Shown here one piece after another: positions 25,741 to 35,787 of a stretch of DNA of 64,000 nt. The notes under the pieces are model-generated. The model did not search any database and was not told where the DNA came from. It saw only the letters and a program-made list of their open reading frames with translations. The stretch comes from Sphagnum compactum (Eukaryota; Bryophyta; Sphagnopsida; Sphagnales), in assembly GCA_965153455.1 (NCBI GenBank), contig OZ234493.1, positions 31,424,213 through 31,488,212 of the forward strand, given 5' to 3'. Every line of letters starts with the position of its first letter. The first letter of the stretch is position 1. The translations under genes and the position numbers were made by a program.

Positions 25741-27869
25741 CACAGAATTTTAATCATTACATATAGTAAAGGAACAATGGTACCGACAATGAAGCCGCCC
25801 CTGAAGCCGGACGGACAGTGTGGACCACGACACTCGGCTGCCTCTGACCTGGAACTCGAGTGCGTGTGAATATCGCGGCCGTGGAATTTCGGCTGTGGAC
25901 GGATTGGATCGAGTTTTGGCAGGCAAAGGCCACAGCCCTACTTTTTTTTTGTTGGAAATTTTAATGAAGGGAGTGGGGGGGAAAAAAAAACTATGGACCT
26001 GTGGGCTACTTATTAGGAGTTTTTTTAATTAAAAAAATTGGGGGTGGGGAAGGGGGTGTATAACTTGGGGTTATTGATTTTATTTCTCATAGTTGCAATA
26101 ACCCGTGGTACCTATTCATTGAATTGAGGGGTGGGCCGGGGTCCTTTTGGGTGATTTTTTGGGGGTGTTTTTTTTTGTCCGGAGTCAGGCACCGCACAAG
26201 GCACGTAGGTGTAAGATCCCTCTCACTCTTAAGGCCTAGGCATAAGAATCCCTCCTCTTTTCCAAGTGGGAGAATATTCAAGGGGGGGGATCGACGGGTT
26301 AAAGACCCGGACTGGGAAATGCGAAGGATCGGGCGGGGGGGGGGCTCGACGGGTTAAAGACCCGGAGTGGGAAATGTGAAGGACCGGGCGGGGGGGGGGG
26401 TTCAACGGGGTTGAACCAAACATTGTTGAGATAACACACCTGTGCCTTAGGCACGGGGCACACACTAGTGCTTCTATATATAAATTCTGGCTATTTATTT
26501 ATTGGAACTAAATTTAGCAATCTTGGAAAAAAAATTTAAACCAAAAAAAAAAATCTGTATTCTTGCTATTGAAAGTAGTCTTTTCTTTTCAACAAGTTTT
26601 GCCATGTTTTTACCCAATTCAATTCAATTGGGGAGTATTTTTATTTTTCTTTGTTAGGGTGAAGTTTTAAAAATAAAATTGCTAAAATTTGTGGGAAAAA
26701 TAGTCAAATTCTCAAGAGCAAAAAATTGGAAAATAATAATAATAAGAATAATAATAATAATAAAATCTTGATTAAACCCACTCCCCTCCCCCCTCTCCCC
26801 CTCTCAGAAGAGTAACCATTTTAATTTTTTTGAATTTTTTGTTTCGCCAGAAATTTTGACAAACTTTCGCCAGGAGAAAAAAGAAAAAAAACGGCCTGCT
26901 CTCTTCACTCGCCTGGTTCCTTTATGTTCCCCTCAAGTGCCCAATGATTTTTTTTAAAATTTTGTTCTCAAAATGTTCCCCAAGTTCACACTGGGTTCGC
27001 CACAGCAACACACTTTTTTTGTCCCATATATGTAGGTAGCCAGCCCAAAGCAAAAGACTACATTTTGTCTATTTTAGGAGTTATGCCAAAGTGAGGGGTG
27101 TGTGTTTCTTTTTTGTTGTGGTGAACCAATCAAAGACGTCCACCACCAAACGAAAAAATAAACAAAGCTTGACTATCCCCCCAAATCATTAATGCTAATA
27201 AATAAATAAATAAATAAGTAAGTACCCCCAGTCTATAATGGGGGTATTAGCCCAGGCCAAAAATGGTGACGAACAGTTTTGGGAAATAAAAATTTCATGC
27301 AGCCAATGGGAAGGCTAAGCATGCACTCAAAGTGCCTTGATTTTTTTTCTTTTAGGTTTTGGGGAGGGGGAGGGGGAGGAGGAGGTGGGGAGGATTTTTT
27401 TTCATTTTTCCTTTGTTCCCAACATGTTCCCTTCAAGTTTCCATCAGGTTCGCAATGTGTTTTGCAAGGCTGTTCCCAATAGCACCTCAGATTTTATCCC
27501 ATGTCCTCATGTATATAAACTGAAAAGTAGTATCTCATAGGCAATCTTCATATTAAAACTAAATAGTAGAGTGACATAAATTTTTTGCCTTAGAAATTCT
27601 TTTTTTAATGGCAAGGTAATATTTAATCATTTCAATCAAATTCACTATTTTGGATTCATTTGGGATTTTTTTTAATTGGTTCTAGTGTAAAGCAATAAAT
27701 GGTACATCAATTTTAAAATTATATTTAAAAAAGTTTATGGGTGAGAGCAAGATAATATATATTTTTTAATAAACTAATATAAAAGAGGAAATTTTGTCAC
27801 CTACTATGAAGATGTTCTTACTTACATTCCATGTAATTGTATTAATTATATCCTCATCCATATCATATA
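25741..27869. other. intergenic repeat-rich region
   Basis: No gene is supported. The region has G-rich repeats at 26,282-26,408, a Helitron-like 3' end at 26,468, an (AAT)n run at 26,738-26,765 and a (TAAA)n run near 27,200. Three loosely related segments resembling TGTTCCC..CAAGT..GGTTCGC lie near 26,925, 26,973 and 27,421. A poly-purine G-rich stretch lies at 27,359-27,400. The 67-codon frames across the G-rich stretch encode only Gly or Pro runs. Confidence 0.45.
26130..26468 (+). mobile_element. Helitron-like 3' end (non-autonomous, partial)
   Basis: Two copies of a ~58 bp unit (CGACGGGTTAAAGACCCGGA, then GTGGGAAATG and GGACCGGGC followed by a G-run) occupy 26,290-26,400. A hairpin GTGCCTTAGGCAC (26,442-26,454) is followed about ten bases later by CTAG at 26,465-26,468 and then T. 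A short GC hairpin close to a terminal CTRR, with T outside, is the standard 3' end of Helitrons. The 5' end was not located. The same unit and ending recur in the array at 27,870-28,993. Confidence 0.5.
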
Positions 27870-28993
27870 TCTATCTTATATATTAATTCAGTAAGTCTGT
27901 CTGTGCCTCTGTCTAACACGACAATTCTGCTGCAATTCTATGGCAGAACCGGCCTCTGCATTTTCTATGACAGAATCGGGCAATGCATTTTCTATGACAT
28001 GGCTTGGTAACGGGGCGAGGGGGGGGTCAGCACGGGCGCGAGGGGGTCAACACGAGGCGGGAAGTTAATTATATATAACAGGGGAACTGGGGGGGATCAA
28101 CGGGTTAAAGAATCGGAGTGGAAAATGCGAAAGAGGGGGGGGCTCGACGGGGTAAAGAACCGGAGTGGGCAATGGGAAGGACCGGGCGGGGGGGGGAGCT
28201 CGACGGGTGCATTATGCATCGGGTTCACACTAGTACTATTAATTCAATAAGTCTGTCTCTGACGGAGGTTTTAGGGGGTGGGGGAGGGAGAGGCCGCTGA
28301 AGCAGAAGGTGACAGGGCTTGGTAACGGAGCGGGGGGGGGGGGGGGAGGGGCCAGCACGGGGCGAGAAGTTAATTATATATAACAAGGGAACGGGGGGGG
28401 GGGGGGGGGGGATCAACGGGTTAAAGAATTGGAGTGGAAAATGCGAAGGACGGGGGGGTTGACAGGGTAAAGAACCGGAGTGGGCAATAGGAAAGACCGG
28501 GCGGGGGGGAGCTCGACGAGTGCATTATGCACCGGGTTCACACTAGTATTAATTCAGTAAGTCCGTTTGTCTGTGACGAGGGTTTTGGGGGGTGGGGGAG
28601 GGAGAGGCCGGTGAAGCAGCGGGCGATGCCCAACACTACGTCTGTCTGTGACAGGGCTTGGTCTGTCAGTCTGTCTTGGGCACGGGCGGGAACTAGGCAC
28701 GGACTGGGCACGGGCACGGGCACGGGCAGGACTGGGCACGGGCACGGGCAGGACTGGGCACGGGACTGGGCACAGACTGGGCACGGGCACGGGCGGACTG
28801 GGCCCGGGAGAGGGGCACGGCACAGACGGACTGGGCACGAGCGGACTCGGCACGGGCACGGGCACGAGCACGGGCACGGGACTGGGCACGAGCACAGACG
28901 GACTGGGCACGAGTTGAGCACGGGTGGACTGAGCATGGCACGGGCGGGCTGGGCACGAACGGATTGTGTCCGAACGTCACGGGTACCCACTAG
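27870..28993 (+). mobile_element. head-to-tail array of three short Helitron-like elements
   Basis: Three units follow each other: A (27,870-28,233), B (28,234-28,546) and C (28,547-28,993). Units begin with TATTAATTCAGTAAGTC or a close variant. Units A and B share the internal order GGCTTGGTAACGG, G-run, AGTTAATTATATATAACA, G-run, then the CAACGGGTTAAAGAA units. They end with a small hairpin (GTGCATTATGCAC in B, 28,520-28,532), GGGTTCACA and CTAG, with T following. Unit C starts directly after the CTAG of unit B. The first unit may begin with TC at 27,870, preceded by A. No Rep/helicase gene is present, so these would be non-autonomous. Tandem arrays fit rolling-circle transposition. The assignment is structural, not by homology. 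Confidence 0.6.
28672..28940 (+). repeat. GGGCAC / GGACTGGGCAC hexamer-type minisatellite
   Basis: About 270 bases are built from GGGCAC, GGGCGG and GACTGGGCAC words, forming higher-order groups such as three GGGCAC followed by GGACT. It lies inside unit C of the Helitron-like array and replaces the internal region seen in units A and B. Overlapping frames on both strands (89-156 codons) are translations of this repeat and not genes. The G-rich strand could form quadruplexes. Confidence 0.85.
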
Positions 28994-29362
28994 TTAATGT
29001 AAGTGTATAACAATATAAGACCATTTCATGCCATGTCAACATGTTGAAATGGAGTTGTACAAAAAAATATGATATTGAATAAAACAATGTAAATAATAAT
29101 AATTGAAGGAAAATAATGAATCTGAAACATGTGGATATGATGTCTATGTATATATGATTTTTTTCATGTGTCTCCCTAGTACACACACCCAAATCAATGG
29201 TTCTTTTTTGGGTGAGATTTCACATTTTTTGACTTGAAAATTATGATTTCAACACATCTAAAAGATTTTTGTGAGAAGAAATATTTGCCAAAATTTTGAA
29301 AGACATAGATTTTTAAATCCCCAAATTCGTAGAACAAATTTTAGCAAATAGCCAAAATATAA

Positions 29363-30938
29363 TTGATTGTTAAAATATACAGTTCACATATACAGAGATT
29401 GTTTGATGAATCAAATGTTGTTGCACTGACTGAAACACACTTGTTCCCTGATGAAACACCACTGCATATGCCTGGTTTTCAGTGTTTACACAATCCACGC
29501 CCTGTATTTGACATGAGCTCAGTCAGAGCAGCAATGAAGCATAGTGGTGGTGTTGTAGTATTTGTAAATGACTCTTGGTCACTGTGTATCCCTATGGAAA
29601 CAGAGCACAAATGGCACCAGATTGTGGCTACAGTTCCAACGCTCGGGGGCTGCACCGTTGTTTTTGGCTGTAGTGTATGCTCCACCCAAAGGGTCCCCAT
29701 ATGCTAATGAAGGCTTGTTTGATAACATTGCTGCAGAGGTCGGCATGATTCAGGACCTTGGGGGCAGTATTTTACTCACTGGTGATTTCAATGCAAGGAC
29801 CAGTGCAGCTGACGACTATGTTGATTGTCGTTACTTTGTAGAGCACATGCCTGACACGCTGCCATTGGGGAATGACTTCCCGGAGGTTTTGCCTAAGCGA
29901 CACAACTCGGACAAGGGGGGGTTGAAAGGTTGGCACAATGAGTTCTTAGACCTTTGCAGCTCCTCGGGATTGTTCATTCTCAATGGCAGGATCGCAAGCG
30001 ATGAATCAGGGGAATGCACTTGCCTTGCCAATGGCGGCTCCAGCCTTGTGGATTATATGGTCGCATCACCTGCTCTGTTTGATTGTGCCACATCACTTGT
30101 GGTACATAAATGCCCTCTATTCTGTGGAAAAGGGGGTGATTCCGACCACAGGCCACTTTCACTCAACTTGCAGTTACCTTGGCAACATGTGTCACCAACA
30201 ATTTCAGACTCTCGTGCAGACATCCGTCGTTTCAAATATGATGCTAGCAAGTGCACACAGTATTGTCAACACCTGCAGCAACAGATTGCCCAGTGCACAA
30301 CACAGATGAGTGACACAAACAATGTTGACATGGCCGTGCAGTTGTTGCATGATTGCATTTGTAACGCCGTTGCGGCTGTGCATGGTTGCCCTGTGGCACG
30401 CACCAGTACAACACAACATCGTCATCAACCATGGTTTGATACTGAATGTTGTAGCAAGCACAAGGAAGTATCTGCATATGCAAAGCTTCATCCTAACAGC
30501 CATTTAGCACGCGAATAGAAGAAGCAACTTAAACAGCTACTGTGTCGTAAGAAACGCACGTACAAGAAGCTGCAAGGGCGACAGTTGTGTGCACTAACAA
30601 AGACAGATCCAGCCAGCTTTTGGAGGCAATACTCCAAGACCAAGGAACGATCCGTTGCTATCAGCAAAACAGACTTGGTTGCTGGCTTCCAGAAGCTATT
30701 GGAAGGACAATGCCCCAGTAATACAGCTGGGGCACAAGGTAGCTCTACAGATCAGGTGGTCTTGAACTTGTCACACCCTTTTGCAAGTGATGCTTGCAGC
30801 ACACTAAACTGTGACATAACCTTAGATGAAATTGCGCAAGTGATGAGGAGACTCAAACGTAACAAGTTTGCTGGCTTAGATGGCATCAAAGCAGAGTTTC
30901 TGCTTGATGCTGGCGATATGTTGCATGTACCACTATAG
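29363..30938 (+). pseudogene. LINE endonuclease region, frameshifted and with two TAG stops
   Basis: Endonuclease motifs appear in order: ALTETHLF (about 29,423), a GGVVVFVND stretch, LAVVYAPP (about 29,660), LTGDFNAR (about 29,776), SLVDYMVASP (about 30,040) and SDHRPL (about 30,140). These fit the APE-like fold that nicks target DNA. The reading frame shifts by one at or near the G-run 29,645-29,649. From there the frame shared with the reverse transcriptase is open, except for TAG at 30,516-30,518 and TAG at 30,936-30,938. Both stops are one C-to-T change away from CAG (Gln) and sit where Gln is reasonable. The linker between the domains is at 30,519-30,840. Confidence 0.85.
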
Positions 30939-32777
30939 ATTGTATTCAACAAGTTGTTGCAACAAGGTTATTCAGCAAGCTTGTCTACTGGAGTCATTCA
31001 TGCATTGCACAAGGGTGGTGATGCCTTGCAATTTGAAAACTACAGGGGAATCACAGTGGGTCCTGTATTAGCTAAGGTGTTTGCCATGATTCTTGAGGCA
31101 CGGTTGAGCAACTGGGTAGAAAAGAGGGGCCTACGTGCCAGGGGACAGGCTGGTTTTAGGAAAGATTTCCGCACCACGGATAACTTGTACATTTTGCGAA
31201 CGCTCATTGAACAGAGCATTCATAAACGCAAAAAGGTGTACTGTTGTTTTGTGGACTTCCGCAAAGCTTTTGATACAGTGCCCCGTGATCTGCTATGGCA
31301 AGTGCTAGATGAGATGGGAATTGTGGGTCGCTGCATGCAGTGTCTACAGAGCATGTATAGCCAGGATAGCGTCAGAGTTATGCATCCAACAGAAGGGCTA
31401 TCAGCCCGGTTCCCATGTGGCATTGGGGTCAAACAAGGCTGTCCACTGAATCCACTGCTTTTTGGACTCTACCTTGATGGACTTGAGAAACATCTAGATG
31501 CACTTGAGGGCGACAGCCCGCCACAGCTGGCAGACATAATAGTCAAATTACTGTTGTATGTCGATGATCTGGCATTAATGTCAGAAAACCCACAAGGGTT
31601 GCAGAAACAAATAAATGATTTGTCTGAGTTTTGTGTTGACCGACAATTGGTCATCAATGTGAGCAAGACCAAGGTGGTGGTGTTTGAGAAACACCGCAGT
31701 GTAGTGCCAGAGTTCACATACAGAGGGACAACCATTGAGCGGGTTCAATCATTCAGATACTTGGGCTTAAAGTTACATAGTACAAAAGGCATGGCAGTAG
31801 CCATAGCCAAATTGACTGCTGCTGGGAAGAAGGCACTGTTTGCATTACGCCGCAGATGCAATGATCTGAGCATAATAGATCCGGAAGTAATGTGTCAGTT
31901 GTTCGACTCACTGGTATGCCCAGTACTGAGCTATGCATGCGAGGTGTGGACAGGTTGTACAGGGGCGAAAGGGTTGCAACAAGCAGAACAAGTACATAGA
32001 ATGTTCCTGAGAGGAATATTAGGGGTCAATAAAACAACAAACACTTTTGTTGTATTGGGGGAGTTTGGTAGGTATCCATTAGAATATTTCTGGTGGCAAC
32101 AAACTCTCAAGTATTATGATAGGCTACGGAAATCCACAGCAGATCGTCTGTTGTACTGTGCCTACCAGACCCAGATCCAAATGTTCAGCATGCTCAATGA
32201 TAACCAACAATGTTGGCTCCGGAACGTGCAGTTGTGGCTTAAAGACCAAGGTGTTGAGGTTCTCTATGCTAATATCAAGTGTGCTATAGCAAGTGCACAG
32301 GCTTCTTACCTAGAATCTACTTATGGTGAACAGGCCAGAACCAAAAGTAGCAGATTACGTACATACCAGCTGATGAACACAAGCTGTACAACAGAATCTG
32401 GATACTCATATGCACATCAGAGGTATTCGCAAGTGATCACAAATGTTCAGCTCAGGCAATCTTTGTCAAGGTTCAGATGTTCAAATCATCGTTTGGAGGT
32501 AGAGTGTGGCAGGCATGCAAAGCCTGAGAGTGTCCCGAGGAGAGATAGGATTTGTCGTCTATGTTCCCTAGGAGCTGTTGAGGATGAAGACCACTTGTTG
32601 TTAATGTGCCCAGCTCACCATGACATTCATTGCAAGTTTAGTCAACAGTTAGGGAAACAATTGACACTATGCAGCTTACTTCCTGAATTGATGCATTCGG
32701 CTAATCAGAAAGCGGTAGCTTTGTACTTAGTTTCTTGCCTAGACAACAGGAGTGTTTTGCTCAAGTCAACTATGTAA
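30939..32777 (+). pseudogene. LINE reverse transcriptase with C-terminal zinc-knuckle
   Basis: The longest open frame starts at 30,954, but the true polypeptide would begin upstream in the endonuclease. Reverse transcriptase blocks are intact: FRKDFRTTDNLY, FVDFRKAFDTV (block A), GVKQGCPLNPLLFGLYLDGL (block B) and LLLYVDDLALMSE (block C, YVDD at 31,557-31,568), followed by NVSKTKVVVF and FRYLGLKLH. The C-terminus holds a CRLCSLGAVEDEDHLLLMCP motif, a C-x2-C/H/C-type knuckle common at the end of such proteins. There is no RNase H domain. The stop is TAA at 32,775-32,777. This part could still make protein if the upstream TAG codons were bypassed, but it is most likely inactive. Confidence 0.88.
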
Positions 32778-32851
32778 TTGTCGTCAAATGGATCTCTTTG
32801 GTCCGGGTATTGACGTTAAATTAAAAGAAAGAAAAAAAGAAAGTTAAAAAA

Positions 32852-35370
32852 ATTCCCTACTTTAATGAATGACCTATAACCAAATTTGACTAAATCTTCA
32901 TGTGGATGAATACCAATTTGGCTACATTAATATTTTTTAAAAAAAAAAAAAATTTTAAAAACAAAACCTTACCCCCATCACATCTCTACCAATGTATTCA
33001 TAGAAACCTCAATTTGTAATGGTCCAAAAAATTTATAAATATCCCATCCTTACACTAGATGAAGGTCTTTGGATGCAAATTTAACATTTCCAAGGTTCAA
33101 ATATAGCCACAAAAGGGCCTTTGCTCGAGAAACTGAAAGTATTGTTAAGATGTTGGTTCAGCCCTAGCCAATGGGGGTATGGGAAGTGAGGGACAATAAA
33201 TTGTTTCCATAGAAACTCCACTTGAAAAAGGGGGGAAAAAGAAGGAGATTAAGTAACACCAAAAATAATTGATTGTTTGAATTTTTGAATTGATGATTAG
33301 TCATTTGAATTTGATATATTTTCATGAATCAGTTTAAATTTAGAAAAATATTGAATTATTTATAATAATTTTTTGAATTAATTTTTTTGATTCATATTAA
33401 ATATTAATTAATATGTAATAGCAAATAAATTATTGAAAAGTAATTCATTATTAAATATTTAAAATTAAATATTTTTTAAGTTATTAAATTATTAATAGTT
33501 GAACAATAGTTACAAAATAGTGAAAAAGTAGTATTTTTTATAATGACAACATAGTTGCAAAACTGATTGTATCAATGGGAATTGTAGTTGACAACTAATT
33601 GCAAGTGTCGTCATATGTAATGGGTGATAAAAATGTGTACATGTGGCACGATAATATGTATTGAATTTTTACACTACTTGTAATGTAAATTGTTAATTGA
33701 GTGATACATTTGTACTGATTATAATGTAATTGGCACACACAACTAAAATGTAATTTGTCAAAAAGTCAAACATGATGAATTACATATGTAAATGTCTCAT
33801 TTGTAATTATAATATAACTTTTTGATTTTTTTACATGTCATTTTATTAATTAATTGACCATACTTTTATGTTTTAGTTGTAGTGTAGTTGTATATTAGTT
33901 GTTTTGAAACTACAGTTGTTGTAGGGCAATGTAATTCTAGTGGATATGATTTCTCATAATGTTTTGTAGCTTGACAAATCTTGGGGATTAAGTAATCTCA
34001 TATTGAAGTAAAAAGAATGGTCAATATTGCAAGTATTTGCACAAATCTACGATGTTCTTGTTTGGGCATGGATAATTTTGAAAGCTTATAAACATTTGCA
34101 AGAACTGGCTTGACGATGCTCGTGTTGGTGACTCTCTATCATGCATAAAAAATTTTATGGAAATGAAACAAGTCCTAATAGATAAAAATGAAGATGTAAT
34201 TGCATCATTGGGTCTTTTGGATATGGATATGGATGATATATATTCTTTTCAATGATGTTTCAAATTTTCGAAACCTAACCAAGAGTTAACTAAAACCTAT
34301 GTTAGAACTAGGAACTAACCTATTTTGAAATAGCCCTATAACTGGAATTAAAACTGGCCTTCACATTGAAAAATTGAAATTGAAACCAAATCCTACTTTT
34401 AAAAAAAAAAAAAAACCTATTAAAAATCAAAATCAACTACATAAATTTTATTGGAATCGAAATCAAAAGGTTCCTTCTAAAACTCAAGAATTGCACAACA
34501 CTAGTTAATAACTTAATTTTCATAAGTGAGATCTCTTAAAAATTTAAAGCCTACATCAACTTGGGAAATGTTAAAATTGAACTTTGATTTAATCTAATGA
34601 AAAAATAATTTTTAATGGGGCCGAAATATTTATAATGATTAGAAATAACTTAAATGTTTTTGGGGTTTTGGGGTATTACTAGTGTTGTGTGATTATTTGA
34701 ATTTTAAAAAATAGTTGCTCCAATTATTTGTTTTTTTAAAACCCAAGAAATGATTAATTATGGTTATTCTAAAATCAAATAATCGCATGTTTTAAATATT
34801 TCAAAAACGTGGAAGAAGCAAACAATTTTCATGAAAGAACCAATGAAGTACTAACGGTCCATTTTATTTAAAAAATTATTTGAAAATTTCAAAAAATGTA
34901 AAAACCATGGTCACATACTAAAATCAAATTTTTGTTTGGTTTGATAACTAGTTCTTAATAAGTTTGATGAAATTTTTTTTTAAAATTATTAGTTGTTAAA
35001 AATTTATTTTTTAAAAAAATTGTAAAAAGGTCAAATTTTTTTTGTTAATTTTTAATATTTTAGTTTCATATGCTTTGATATTTTATTTTATTTTTTAGGT
35101 GAAAGGTCAAAATTTTGTCAACCTGTGATGTGAAAAATTTGTTGATATTATTTGTCACATTAAAATGAAAAATGAAAAATTAAATTTTTTAAAAATTTAA
35201 ATTATATAAATTTTTTAAAGAAAAACTCTTGCGATAAAATATTCCCTTTTTCCAATTTTTTTTTTGCAACAAAATAAAACGCTTGGTGTCAGGTAGTACC
35301 AAAAGTTTAATTAATTAATTAATTAAAAAAAGAAAATAGGACACAGTACTGTGTATGTCCTAAAGAGGCA
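32852..35370. other. AT-rich intergenic region with possible CACTA-like terminus
   Basis: Sequence 33,240-33,960 is AT-rich with several TTGCAA, AGTTGTAG and ACAACTA-like words. It ends at TCTAGTG (about 33,938-33,944), whose complement reads CACTAGAATTACATTGCCC, similar to a CACTA terminus. A coding-like stretch near 34,100-34,245 (NWLDDARVGDSLSCIKNFME) resembles the tail of hAT-type proteins but is short and isolated. The rest to 35,300 is AT-rich with no recognised feature. Confidence 0.35.
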
Positions 35371-35373
35371 GGC

Positions 35374-35385
35374 ACTATATTAATA
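35374..35385 (+). promoter_or_regulatory. possible TATA box of the DUF21/CBS gene
   Basis: CTATATTAATAA lies about 410 bases before the start codon. The intervening leader has GGA-rich (35,694-35,735) and ATT-rich (35,755-35,773) tracts typical of a plant 5' UTR. Weak on its own. Confidence 0.3.
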
Positions 35386-35787
35386 AGACTATTGCACGAT
35401 ATTTTTTCTCTGTAATGAAATTAAGTAAAAGTAGCAGCAGTAAATATGAACACACGAGTGCGGCCCAGAGCGCCACCGCTTGCACCAAGCTCTCTCGAGG
35501 AGTCAGTCCCCCGATTGTGTTGTCGCCTTCATTCGCAAGAGTTGCCAGAGATTGTGCGCTTTTGCTTCGGATTTGTGTAGGTGAAGCGACTCAAATACCT
35601 AGTGTTGCGGGAAGACCGAAGAGAAGAGAAGAGAAGAGAATCTGAAGTTGTTGCATGCTCTGCCACTGAATTCTTGGAAGAAAAACACAGACTGAGGAGG
35701 AGGAGGAGGAGGACAAGGAGGAGGACAAGGAGGAGGAGCATTACTATTGTTGTTATTATTATTATTATTATTGTATCAGAACGGAAT

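Larger units (their letters stand above)
29363..32851 (+). mobile_element. 5'-truncated LINE (non-LTR retrotransposon)
   Basis: The element carries an APE-type endonuclease followed by a reverse transcriptase in one original frame and ends in an A-rich AAAGAAAGAAAAAAAGAAAG tail (about 32,825-32,844). The first endonuclease motif (N of the first strand) and any ORF1 are missing, so the copy is 5'-truncated near 29,360. No target-site duplication could be fixed. Sequence just downstream (32,861-32,930) resembles an inverted TAGCC-family repeat, so the LINE may have inserted beside or within one. Coding lesions are few, indicating a fairly young copy. Confidence 0.88.

Noticed and set aside
28527-28997. 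Long overlapping frames on both strands (up to 156 codons)
   Set aside because: They are translations of the GGGCAC-type minisatellite; Gly/Thr/His or Pro/Cys/Arg runs only.
30516-30938. TAG as a reassigned sense codon
   Set aside because: The host genes in the window contain no in-frame TAG, CGLD27 ends with TAG, and the LINE has an independent frameshift. Mutation is the simpler explanation.
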